64,000 bases of DNA, taken from Streptomyces sp. NBC_00247 (GTDB lineage: Bacteria; Actinomycetota; Actinomycetes; Streptomycetales; Streptomycetaceae). The position numbers and the translations under genes are program-made. Under the pieces are notes generated by a model. The model did not search any database. It saw only the letters and a program-made list of their open reading frames with translations, and was not told the DNA's origin. The DNA is taken from positions 7,272,921 through 7,336,920 of the forward strand of contig NZ_CP108093.1 in the NCBI RefSeq assembly GCF_036188265.1, written 5' to 3'. Numbering within the stretch: the stretch's first letter is position 1; each line of letters opens with the position of its first letter. Of the stretch, positions 8,574-16,572 are shown piece by piece.

Positions 8574-9419
8574 GTGCGAGCCCGCGCCTCCCGGAACGCG
8601 ATTCCCGCTGCCGCGACAATCGCCCTACTCGGCGCTCTCACGCCCGTAGCTCTGCCGGCCCGCAGCGCGTCGGCCGAGACCCCCGTCTCGTACGACCAAG
8701 TAGTTCGCCAAGACTCCCCCGTCGCCTACTGGCCTCTGGCAACCCAGGACACCGCCACCGACAGCACCGGCAATGGGCACACGGGCACCTTCTACGGCAC
8801 GCCCTCACGTACGACACTCCCCGACGGCGAACCAGCCACAGTCTTCAACGGCTCGTCCCAGTACGCCGAGATTCCGGACACCAACGACCTCAGCGTGACC
8901 ACCCGGGGCGTCCTCACCATCGAAGCGTGGATGCGCCCCGACGCCCGTGAATTTTCCCGCAGCGAGGCCTCCGGTTACGTGCACTGGCTCGGCAAAGGAA
9001 CCAAAGGCGAGCAAGAATACGCCGCTCGAATTTACTCCCTCAGTAATTCCGAGCGACGCGCCAACCGCATCTCCGGATACGCCTTCTCTCCTCGGGGCGG
9101 CCTCGGCAACGGCAGCTACTTTCAGGATCCTTTGACACCTGGTCAATGGATCCACTACGTCCTGGTAGTCAACACCACGACCAGCAGCAACCAATACCCG
9201 GCGGGCTACACCAAGATCTACAAAGACGGACACCTCCGCGACCAGGACAGTCTCCGGCAATATGCGTTTCGGCCGCGCAACGGGACTGCACCTCTTCGTA
9301 TCGCCACGCGTGACCTGGCGTCCTTCTTCCACGGCGCCATGGGGAAAGTCGCCGTCTACGGTGCCGAGCTGCCGGCCACCCGCATCGCCGCTCACCACGC
9401 CGCCATGCAAGGGGTCTGA
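8574..9419 (+). CDS. Secreted LamG/concanavalin-like domain protein
   Basis: The GTG at 8574, preceded by CAGGAG, gives a 281-residue protein with a signal peptide (ending near ARSASAET) and a single LamG-like beta-jelly-roll domain. Typical segments are VAYWPLATQDTATDSTGN, the strand YAEIPDTNDLSVTTRGVLTI, then EAWMRP, and near the end ATRDLASFFHGAMGKVAVYG. Such domains bind carbohydrate or protein ligands outside the cell. No catalytic module is attached. The gene ends exactly where the decayed SulP copy begins on the other strand, which suggests a rearrangement joint at about 9420. Confidence 0.85.
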   Translation: MRARASRNAIPAAATIALLGALTPVALPARSASAETPVSYDQVVRQDSPVAYWPLATQDTATDSTGNGHTGTFYGTPSRTTLPDGEPATVFNGSSQYAEIPDTNDLSVTTRGVLTIEAWMRPDAREFSRSEASGYVHWLGKGTKGEQEYAARIYSLSNSERRANRISGYAFSPRGGLGNGSYFQDPLTPGQWIHYVLVVNTTTSSNQYPAGYTKIYKDGHLRDQDSLRQYAFRPRNGTAPLRIATRDLASFFHGAMGKVAVYGAELPATRIAAHHAAMQGV

Positions 9420-9798
9420 GGAACACCGTGCCAGATCGATCGCCGGCTCTGGTGTGTGCCTCGACCAAAGCAGTGCCGGCGCTTCCGCGCTGTCGGCGGT
9501 TGAGACCAGCAGGACGGCGAGGCCGCGCACCGTGCAGGGACCGCCAGCCTGACGCCCGGCCCGCCGCCGTCGGGTCCCAGCACACACGGTCCTTCACGGA
9601 GAGCAGAAGGGCGACGGGAGCGGCGTAGAAGGCGTTCTGCGGGGGCACGCCGGTGATCTGGGCGTAGGCGACACATTCGGGAACGATCAGCGCCCAGGCA
9701 GTGAGCGCACCCAGCGCATCACCCCGCAGCCATGGCTTGCGGTAGCGGCGTGCCCAGTCGGCGACCGGCCAGGGCCGCGCCCGTACCGGGGCGGTCAT
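9420..9798 (-). pseudogene. SulP-family transporter remnant
   Basis: The minus-strand frame starting at the ATG at 9798 reads a SulP N-terminus (MTAPVRARPWPVADWARRY, then LGALTAWALIVPECVAYAQI and VPPQNAFYAAPVALLLSV) and then loses the family pattern through frameshift and truncation after about 70 residues. The ATG overlaps the stop of the preceding GAP-like gene (ATGA), as in the intact locus at 1-1266. It is a decayed second copy of that transporter pair and cannot make a transporter. Confidence 0.75.
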
Positions 9799-10480
9799 TC
9801 GTTCAGACCGGTGAGGGCGTCGCCGATGAACTTTGCTCCCAGCACGACCAGCAGCACAGTCATGACGGCCGCGTTGTGCGCGGCCATCCACCCCTTCCAT
9901 GCCTCCAGGACCCGCGCCGACTTCTCCCCGCCGGTGAGGTAGACGCCAAGTGGCAGCAGCGCGCACAGCGACGCGATCAGTGCGAACAGCACGACGGCGA
10001 CGGTCTTGCCGCTAGCCGAGGCGGAGCTGCCGGCGATGGAGAGGGCGCCGCCGACGGCGAGTACCAGGTTCTTCGGATTGAGCGCGGACAGCGCGGTGGC
10101 CAGTCCCGCCGCCTTGCCCGGAGTGAAGGTGTCGATGGCCTTCATCCAGCCGGGCAGCTCGGCCTGCTGGCCTTCGTGCGGGCGGCTCTTCCACTGCTTG
10201 GCGCCCATCAGCACGAACAGCACACCGGCCGCCAGCTTCACCCAGGACACCCAGGGAGCCGTCTGCCCGTTCGCGTGTGCGTCGGCGCCGGGGCCCAGCA
10301 GCACGACGGCGGTGCTCAGCGCCGGCAGGGTCACCGTCCAGGCGGCCGTGAAGGCGATGCCGTTGGTTCGTCCGCGAGGTGTCGCCAGCATCAGCACGAC
10401 CGCGACGACCGCGACGACCGGCACCGGACTGATGCGATACCGACAGCCGGAGCGAGCATCTGCCCGATCGCGTCTGTCCC
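9795..10480 (-). pseudogene. GAP-family membrane protein, frameshifted copy
   Basis: From 10424 to 9795 the frame encodes a GAP-family protein (LMLATPRGRTNGIAF, LFVLMGAKQWKSRP, SALNPKNLVLAVGGALSI) close to the gene at 589-1266. The expected N-terminus is present just upstream but in another frame: TDAIGQMLAPAVGIA, then one base is missing before ISPVPVV. No ATG, GTG or TTG precedes that stretch in frame. The gene therefore has a lost start and a one-base deletion, though a shortened protein from an internal start cannot be excluded. It follows the DUF1254 gene within a few bases. Confidence 0.7.
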
Positions 10481-10482
10481 GT

Positions 10483-11802
10483 TCAGCCTGCCACGGTCAG
10501 GGACGGCAGCTGCCAGGTGCCGTCCAGGACGCCGGTGCCCGGCCCGTAGAGGCGGATGATGACGGTGAAGGGGCCATCGGGGGCGGGCAGCCAGTTCGCG
10601 GCCTGTCCAGGGTCGGCGGGCCGGGCGTGCTGGACATACAGGGTCAGGCCGCCGTCCGCGTCGTAGATGAGACCCGGGGTGCGGTCACCGATGGAGTACC
10701 GGTCGATCTCGTTGTCCACCAGCAGGCGCTCGGGCAGCCGGTAGATGGTGGCGGACCAGAAGAACCGGGCCGTGGGGAGCCGGTCGGCGGCGAAGCGGAT
10801 GGTGTAGTCGCGCATCGCGGCGTTCGGAGGACGGTTGCCGGCATCATCGCTGACCCAGCCGCCATACCACGCCTCGGCGGCGGGCAGCCCATACAAACCC
10901 TTGTCCGCGGCGACCGAGCGAATCAGGTAGTCCTCCCCCAGCTCCTCGCGAGTGCCGAAGAACGAACTCGAATCGGTCGCGGAGTCCATGACATCGACCA
11001 GCCGCCTGCGGCCCTCGGCGATACCCTCCTCCACCGCCGCCCGAACCTCGGGGCGCAGACCGGCGGGGTCAAAGGTGCCGGTGCCGTTCACCCCAAGAGC
11101 CGCCAGCCGGTCGCGCAGATCCCTCTGCGTGGGCAGGACGGGAAAGAAGCCGAGCAGGAAGTCCAGCACGGTGAAGAACTCGATACTCGAGCCCGCCTCC
11201 TCCCGCCAGACGGGCCAGACGGGCTCGGCCGCGGGAGCGGGAGCGTCCTGCCCGGTGTACGCGCTCAGCGGACGCAGCCGGTACTGCTCCTGGATGGCGC
11301 GCAGGTCCTGCACGTCCGCCTCGGACACCCCGGCAAGGTAGGTGCGGCCCACACAGCCCACCAGATGGGTGTCCGCGCGCAGCACCCCCGCCAGACCGCC
11401 TGGAACCGCGCCGTCCCAGCCCGGCCCGGCGATCAGATAGTCCCCGGCCTCCTGCCCGGTGGTCCTCGCGCCGACGAAGCCGACGTAGGTGGTGTCCAGG
11501 TCATGGAAGGGCAGCACGTAGTACCGGTCCATCGGCGGCACCGACACCACCCACGGTTCCACCCGCAGATCCAGCCAGCACCACGAGTAAGGGGTGTCGT
11601 TGTTCGGCGTGACCACATCGGTGTTCTCCGGCCGCGACGGCTGCGCGTAATGCCGGAACACCCCGAAACCGCCCACATACCGGTGGTCGTCCGCGTCGAC
11701 GGCCTGGGCGTACATCGTCCGGTAGTTCTCCAGCATCGGATGCCCGTACACCCACCCCTCCGCCGCCGTCGCCCGCACCGCGTCCAGATCCATGCCACTC
11801 AC
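10483..11802 (-). CDS. DUF1254/DUF1214 domain protein, second paralogue
   Basis: The 439-residue product starts at GTG 11802 (GAGGG just upstream) and has the same two-domain layout as the gene at 1532. DUF1254 segments include NNDTPYSWCWLDLRVEPWVV and MDRYYVLPFHDLDTTYVGFV; DUF1214 segments include ARFFWSATIYRLPERLLVDN and the terminal FTVIIRLYGPGTGVLDGTWQ. It is a distant paralogue, not a recent copy. It is apparently co-directional with the degraded GAP and SulP copies, whereas in the first locus the DUF1254 gene is divergent from them. Enzymatic role unknown. Confidence 0.85.
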   Translation of the reverse strand: MSGMDLDAVRATAAEGWVYGHPMLENYRTMYAQAVDADDHRYVGGFGVFRHYAQPSRPENTDVVTPNNDTPYSWCWLDLRVEPWVVSVPPMDRYYVLPFHDLDTTYVGFVGARTTGQEAGDYLIAGPGWDGAVPGGLAGVLRADTHLVGCVGRTYLAGVSEADVQDLRAIQEQYRLRPLSAYTGQDAPAPAAEPVWPVWREEAGSSIEFFTVLDFLLGFFPVLPTQRDLRDRLAALGVNGTGTFDPAGLRPEVRAAVEEGIAEGRRRLVDVMDSATDSSSFFGTREELGEDYLIRSVAADKGLYGLPAAEAWYGGWVSDDAGNRPPNAAMRDYTIRFAADRLPTARFFWSATIYRLPERLLVDNEIDRYSIGDRTPGLIYDADGGLTLYVQHARPADPGQAANWLPAPDGPFTVIIRLYGPGTGVLDGTWQLPSLTVAG

Positions 11803-12258
11803 CCGTCGCCCTCAAATCAGGGCAATGCGCCCCATAGTCCTACAGTGATCGTAAAGACCGGACACCTGTCCGGCCTTCCGAAACGAGCCAGCCGCCACCT
11901 GGACCGTGCGGCGGCCGGGCTTGCCCGCGAATGGGAGGCAACGACTGCGCGGACGGGCAGGGGCGTGCACCACTACGGCAGCACCGACTTCCAGTCGGGC
12001 GCCCGGCTGGAAGTCGCCGGCCCCACCCCGGGCCGTGCCGTCGTGGATGGTGCCCGCTGTCCTCGCCGTCGTCCTGGTGCTGCTACCCCTGCTGCCTCGG
12101 CCTCCGCCGGGTTCAGCGTCCGGACGGTCCCGGCTGTGGCGCCGGCCGGTTGGGCCCTTCGGTGCCGTTCCCGCCTCGACGTTCACCTGGCCCCCCGGGC
12201 CTGGCATAACTCCTTGACCCGCCTCCTGCCCCGGCCGGTGTGTGTCACGATGCGAGGG
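11803..12258. other. No gene recognised
   Basis: About 450 bp between the DUF1254 gene start and the terminator at 12259. Open frames are present on both strands by composition but none has a credible start or recognisable product. The part next to 11802 presumably holds the promoter of the DUF1254 gene. Confidence 0.4.
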
Positions 12259-12285
12259 AGGGACCCGACCGCCGTCCGGGTCCCT
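12259..12285. terminator. Hairpin terminator copy 2
   Basis: Stem AGGGACCCG / CGGGTCCCT with loop ACCGCCGTC, 100 bp past the stop of the minus-strand gene at 12386-12610. It is the same structure as at 6685-6711. Confidence 0.6.
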
Positions 12286-12385
12286 CTTGCCGTACCGGCC
12301 CGCGGCACCGCTTAACGCCGCCCGGCCAGCAGGCGCCCGGGGCGATCCACCGCCCGCCCGGCCGCCTGGCTGAGGGCGGGGGTGG

Positions 12386-12610
12386 TTACTGGGTGGGCCG
12401 GACTCTGACCCGCAGGGCGCGGAGCCCGTCCGTGGTCCAGGGGTAGGGCTCGACCTCAAGGACGTCGAGGAACATCAGCGCGGCGACGCCCGTGTCGTGC
12501 GGCTCGAGACAGCTGCGGTGGAACCACAGCTCGGCACCGTCCCGGATCCGCACGATCAGGCCGCTGCCCGTTTCCGGGTCGTACGAGATCACGAGCCCCC
12601 GGTCACTCAC
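12386..12610 (-). CDS. Small cold-shock-like (OB-fold type) protein
   Basis: The 74-residue product begins at GTG 12610 with GGAAGGG upstream. Its first half, MSDRGLVISYDPETGSGLIV then RIRDGAELWFHRSCLE, has the spacing of a cold-shock domain (G-x-V-x-x-Y, G-x-G-x-I, then the W/V-F-H-x-S strand), but the rest, EVEPYPWTTDGLRALRVRVR, is unlike CspA proteins. I infer a nucleic-acid-binding OB-fold variant. A broken duplicate with the same terminator lies at 6810-6990. Confidence 0.75.
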   Translation of the reverse strand: MSDRGLVISYDPETGSGLIVRIRDGAELWFHRSCLEPHDTGVAALMFLDVLEVEPYPWTTDGLRALRVRVRPTQ

Positions 12611-12868
12611 GCCGCCACCCTTCCCACAGGATCACCCCGCCATCCTTCCGGCCCGCACCGGCGAAAGCACCCGCTCCCGCAGCGCTCACCCGATCGGGTC
12701 ACCCACCGCCCACCCCCCAAAAACCCGTTCAGCACCGGCGAACTCCCGCCCGCCTCCGAGCCGCCCACGGTCGAAGACCGGTCCGCTGACGCCCGGAACC
12801 CGGCGACCGCGTCCGGTGAGCTCGCGGCCGACGCCACGGCACCGCCGCCGGCTACCCCGGTCCCGGCC

Positions 12869-13360
12869 GTGGTCGACGAGGACCAGGCGGTGGGGCTCCG
12901 CGAGGCCGCCGAACACTACCTGCCCGGCATCACCCTGTTCGCGCTGCGTTTCGCCCGCGCCAACGACCCGGCCTTCCCCGGCCCGGCAGGCAAGCGCGGC
13001 GCCGAACTCCTCTACCGCGTCAGCGACCTCAAGAGGTGGGCCCACAACCGGCCCCGCGCGGCCACCGGCACAACCGGCCCCGCGCGGCCACCGGCACAAC
13101 CGACCTCGACTGACCCCCCCCAGAGACCGGCGGGTCGGAAATCCGGCCCGCCGCCCGCCGATCCGGACCTGTCCGCTTTCTCCGATGCGATCCCCCCGGC
13201 CCTGGAGAACACCCGGTTCACCAGGCACCACACAGAACAGGAACACCGCCGCCATGACGAAGACCGCGCTCCCGACGATGCTCAGCTTCTCCGCCCCCGG
13301 CCTTCGCGAGCAGATCGAGGCGATGCCCGAGGGAACCGCCCTCATCGGCATCAGCACTGA
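12869..13360 (+). CDS. Excisionase-like helix-turn-helix protein, frame-shifted at its C-terminus
   Basis: The frame encodes a DNA-binding region QAVGLREAAEHYLPGITLFA ... GKRGAELLYRVSDLKRWAHN, the pattern of MerR/excisionase-type HTH proteins common in actinomycete integrative elements. The start is uncertain; GTG 12869 is the nearest in-frame candidate, and the frame is open further upstream. Immediately after the HTH a 26-bp tandem duplication (13043-13094) shifts the frame. Without it the protein would end ...ATGTTDLD at the TGA at 13111-13113; with it the frame runs on to 13360, overlapping the next gene by over 100 bp. Confidence 0.55.
   Translation: MVDEDQAVGLREAAEHYLPGITLFALRFARANDPAFPGPAGKRGAELLYRVSDLKRWAHNRPRAATGTTGPARPPAQPTSTDPPQRPAGRKSGPPPADPDLSAFSDAIPPALENTRFTRHHTEQEHRRHDEDRAPDDAQLLRPRPSRADRGDARGNRPHRHQH
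13043..13094. repeat. 26-bp perfect tandem duplication
   Basis: Two identical 26-bp units (13043-13068 and 13069-13094), each beginning CACAACCGGCCCCGCGCGGC. Because 26 is not a multiple of three, the duplication moves the upstream HTH gene out of frame with the stop at 13111. Confidence 0.9.
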
Positions 13361-14066
13361 CGGCCGCGCCATCGCCGTCGACCTGGACGCCGAATCCCCG
13401 CACGTCCTCGACTGCACCTCAAGCGGCGGCGGCAGCACCACCGTCCTGCGCTCCCTCACCGCACAGTTCCTGCACCAGGGCGCCCACGCCCTGGTCCTCG
13501 ACCTCAAGCGGATCTCCCACCTGTGGGCGAAGGGTCTGCCGACGGTGACCCACCGCGGCAACATCGCCGGCATCCACGACGCCCTGGTCCACCTCGCCGA
13601 CGAACTCAAGCGCCGCAACCAGCTTCCCGACCACGAACTCGCCGACGCCCCGAGGCTGATCGTCGCGATCGACAGCGCCAACGGCACCCTGCACCGGCTC
13701 GCCCGCTACTGGGAGACGTTCCGCCAGCACGACGACCCCACGACGTCCCCGGCCGTCACCGCGCTCGAGGAAGCCCTGTGGACCGGACGCTCCGTCCGGG
13801 TCCACGTCATCCTCGACGGCACCCCCCAGACCAGCGTCCTCGGCGCGGCGGCCCACGAACTGTTCGCCACCGTGATCCTGGCCCGGTTCACGGCCGACAC
13901 CTGGCAGCGCCTGGCCCCGATAGCCGGCCCCGCCCCGAAGAGCAGCAAGCACCCGGGCCACGCCCACGTCGTCCAGGAGGGCACCGCCCACCCCACGCAG
14001 CTCCTGCTCATGACCGACACCGAAGCCGCCGACTGGCTCACCGCCGCAGCGGCGAGCAGGGACTGA
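13254..14066 (+). CDS. FtsK/SpoIIIE-like ATPase domain protein with degenerate nucleotide site
   Basis: The 270-residue product matches the pattern of FtsK/TraSA-type DNA translocases: HVLDCTSSGGGSTTVLRSLT at the Walker A position, then FLHQGAHALVLDLKRISHLW and, at the Walker B position, RLIVAIDSANGT. However the P-loop reads SSGGGSTT with no GK(S/T), and Walker B has D-S rather than D-E. ATP hydrolysis is therefore doubtful unless the fold uses other residues. Such genes accompany small HTH genes in actinomycete conjugative elements. No RepSA-like gene or intact integrase is adjacent, so this looks like a domesticated or decayed fragment of an integrative element. Confidence 0.75.
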   Translation: MTKTALPTMLSFSAPGLREQIEAMPEGTALIGISTDGRAIAVDLDAESPHVLDCTSSGGGSTTVLRSLTAQFLHQGAHALVLDLKRISHLWAKGLPTVTHRGNIAGIHDALVHLADELKRRNQLPDHELADAPRLIVAIDSANGTLHRLARYWETFRQHDDPTTSPAVTALEEALWTGRSVRVHVILDGTPQTSVLGAAAHELFATVILARFTADTWQRLAPIAGPAPKSSKHPGHAHVVQEGTAHPTQLLLMTDTEAADWLTAAAASRD

Positions 14067-14247
14067 CCGGGCCGGAGCCGGACACACCACGTGCCCCTGG
14101 GGATCACCCCCCAGGGGCACGGTTCGCGCCGCTGTGCTGCGGCAGTGCGGCTGTGGGCACAGAGAGCTGGCAGTGGGGTCGCCTGCCTCTCGTTCCTCCT
14201 GGGCGACGCCGGTGGCGGCGACGGATGAACGGCGGGCGGTCGGAGGC

Positions 14248-15546
14248 TCAGTCGTCGAGTCCAGACCAGAGGTCGTCGCCGGCGGTCCAGTCCTCAGCCG
14301 TGGCTGCATCCGCCTCGATGTCCATGCGGATCTTGTTTTCGCGCTCCGTCTCGATGAACCGCCTCCTGGCCGCGTCATCGAAGGAGAGCCCCGTAGACAT
14401 CGCCCAGAGCGAGGCAAGCACCTTCTCCCAACGGGTTCCTCCCTGTACCGCTTCCACCACACGACGAATGTCAGCGAGCCGGACGTCGGCATCGTTGGCG
14501 GGGGGCCAGTCGATGCTCGCGTCGTCGGCCGGGGCTGTCGGCCTGTCAGCGCTCAGGATCCGCGGTGCGGGCCCATCTTCGACGAGGGGCAGCAGAATGC
14601 GTGTGCGCCAGGTGCAGGCCACCGTGGTCACGGCGTCGGCGAAGAAGGCTGCCCCTGTGACCTGCCAAAGCACCGTAGCCGTGCACCACTCGTCGTCACT
14701 CAGCCGGTAGCCCCGAACCTCGCTCACCTCGACGGCCTTGACTTTGACGGTGTCGCGGGCGCCGAGCCAGCAGGAGGCCTCCCCCACCGCGCCGCTTGTC
14801 GCCGCTCGGGCGGGGAAGCGAGCCGTGGCGGGAGAGGTGGGCATACCCCACTGGGCCAGTGCAGCGTCGCGGAAGTGGTCGGCGTACGCAGGCAGCTGTG
14901 ACTCCACCTGCTCGGACGTGACCTCAACGGACGGAGCCACGAGCTTCAGTACCTCATCGAGCCTCTTCAAGTGGACGAAGCGCTCCCCGAGGCCCTCGAC
15001 GTCCTTGTCCATGGGGGCGGGGTACTTCCCGCTGCCGTCAGTGAAGTCGCTCGTGTTGCTGCTGACGAAATAGACCGTCTCCTCCGGGTGGTCCCGTGCG
15101 TACTCCACGGCCGACAACCAGATAGATGCGTCCCGGGCGCCCAGCTTCAGGACCCTTCTCTGCCTGGTCGGATGCGGCATGGAGTTCGCCGGCGGAAGGA
15201 TGTTGGCTTCCCGGTACATGCCCCCACGCAGTGCGGCCTCGCTCGTGGGCAGCACCTCGACCAGCTCGGCCAGCTTGTCCCGCCAGTGCGCGCGTACTGC
15301 CTCCAAGTCAGGGGCACCGAGATCGGGCACAGCGCCCGGTGTCTCCCGCTTAAGTTGCTTGAGGGCTGTGAGCGCCTTCTCGTGCGCAGCCTCGTACTTG
15401 AGGGCCAGTTGCGCTACGCGCTCCTCCCTGACCATCCAGGGCACCGCGACCCGTTCGGTTCCGGTCTCGCGGAGGGCGCGAAGCAGAGCCGCTTCCGCTC
15501 CGGTGAGTGACATGCCGTATATCACGCAAGTGTCCAGAATGATCAT
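14248..15546 (-). CDS. PIN-domain (DUF4935-like) protein
   Basis: The 432-residue product starts MIILDTCVIYGMSLTGAEAA, a PIN-domain first strand with the metal-binding Asp, and continues with RDASIWLSAVEYARDHPEET, then VYFVSSNTSDFTD, which supplies further acidic residues and the S/T-N-x-x-D-F strand of the PIN fold (about residues 1-195). PIN domains are Mg-dependent RNases. The C-terminal 230 residues are not recognised. The gene stands alone with no small antitoxin gene in the usual upstream position, so a free-standing defence or stress RNase is possible. Start is the ATG at 15546. Confidence 0.8.
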   Translation of the reverse strand: MIILDTCVIYGMSLTGAEAALLRALRETGTERVAVPWMVREERVAQLALKYEAAHEKALTALKQLKRETPGAVPDLGAPDLEAVRAHWRDKLAELVEVLPTSEAALRGGMYREANILPPANSMPHPTRQRRVLKLGARDASIWLSAVEYARDHPEETVYFVSSNTSDFTDGSGKYPAPMDKDVEGLGERFVHLKRLDEVLKLVAPSVEVTSEQVESQLPAYADHFRDAALAQWGMPTSPATARFPARAATSGAVGEASCWLGARDTVKVKAVEVSEVRGYRLSDDEWCTATVLWQVTGAAFFADAVTTVACTWRTRILLPLVEDGPAPRILSADRPTAPADDASIDWPPANDADVRLADIRRVVEAVQGGTRWEKVLASLWAMSTGLSFDDAARRRFIETERENKIRMDIEADAATAEDWTAGDDLWSGLDD

Positions 15547-15794
15547 GAAGTGCCTTCCTGCCGTGAGCGAGCCTCCAGGATCTCAACAGGTGCACACCAC
15601 CGGATTCGGTGGGGCATCTCCTGGCCACCGTGCCGAGTTCGAGCACATGGTCGCGACGGCCATCAAGACCGGGGCCGTCCCGCCCAATCCCCCCGCACCG
15701 CTCGCCTCCCGGTGAGCGGCCCTTGACCGCCGATACCGCCCTGCGGGACGGTCAGTGCGCAACAACCCGCAACTGGCTCGTCCGGGAGGCAATC

Positions 15795-16049
15795 ATGGCG
15801 TTACTTTTCTTCGGCACGGACCCGAACTCGTCTGGAGGGAACTGCCCGGCGGTGTGGGTGGACACCGACACCGCCCAAGGCCCGGAGCTCGTTCTGCAGG
15901 GCAAGTTCGCGGACGCTCGGACCCGGGCCGTCTGCAGTCAGGACAGTCCGCCGGCGGACGACGAGGGCGTCATCCGGATCCCGGTGCGGATGGTGGATCA
16001 GATCAGGAAGGCGTGTGATGCCGCAGAAGCCGCCGGCTCCCAGCTTTGA
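15795..16049 (+). CDS. Small conserved Streptomyces protein
   Basis: The 84-residue product (MALLFFGTDPNSSGGNCPAV ..., with GVIRIPVRMVDQIRKACDAA) is of a type I know only as a companion of XRE/DUF5753 regulators and DUF397- or DUF6879-type proteins in Streptomyces. GGGAGG precedes the ATG at 15795. Its 3' end overlaps the next gene by 32 bp, indicating tight co-translation. Function unknown. Confidence 0.75.
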   Translation: MALLFFGTDPNSSGGNCPAVWVDTDTAQGPELVLQGKFADARTRAVCSQDSPPADDEGVIRIPVRMVDQIRKACDAAEAAGSQL

Positions 16050-16545
16050 GCAACTCCTCGACTCCGCCCGGCACCGCGCCGTGCACCTGGAGCTCCGCGA
16101 CGTCTACGCCGTGGGCGAGGAACGGGAGGCCTACGACGCGTTCCACCGCGACGGGAGCGTCCCCGCCGACGACTCCGCGTTCTGGTCCGGGTGGCTGCCG
16201 CTGGTGGAGCGGACCGTCGCCCGGGGGGTGAAGGTGCTGCGGGCGAGGGTGGTCTCCGAGCCCGTCACCGGCTACGTCCGCTTCGAGCACGCCATCACTC
16301 CGGCCAACCTCCGCGCCGGGGAACAGGTCCGCTGGCTCGGCAGACGCCGCGCTTCCGCGCTCGCGCTGCCGGGCAACGACTTCTGGCTCATCGACGACCA
16401 GGTCGTGCGGTGGAACATCTTCTCCGGTGACGGCCACCCCCTCGAACCCGACCACACCGACGACCCGGCCGCGGTCAAGCTCTGCGCCGAGGCGTTCCGG
16501 ACGGTGTGGGAACGGGCCGCCCCGCACGCCGAGTACCGCATCTGA
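16018..16545 (+). CDS. DUF6879-family protein
   Basis: The 175-residue product has the DUF6879 pattern: FEQLLDSARHRAVHLELRDV, then YAVGEEREAYDAF, followed by VRFEHAITPANLRAGEQVRW and LPGNDFWLIDDQVVRWNIFS. The ATG at 16018 lies about seven bases after AGGAAGG; a GTG at 16015 is also in frame. It sits between the small protein at 15795 and the XRE regulator at 16573. In Streptomyces such cassettes encode a regulator with partner proteins that may act like antisigma- or toxin-type partners; the exact role is unknown. Confidence 0.85.
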   Translation: MPQKPPAPSFEQLLDSARHRAVHLELRDVYAVGEEREAYDAFHRDGSVPADDSAFWSGWLPLVERTVARGVKVLRARVVSEPVTGYVRFEHAITPANLRAGEQVRWLGRRRASALALPGNDFWLIDDQVVRWNIFSGDGHPLEPDHTDDPAAVKLCAEAFRTVWERAAPHAEYRI

Positions 16546-16572
16546 CCAGCGCACAGCAAGGGCCGCCACCTC

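Noticed and set aside
11812..12459. 215-codon minus-strand frame upstream of the second DUF1254 gene
   Set aside because: It runs through a terminator hairpin, has no ribosome site and shows only low-complexity sequence.
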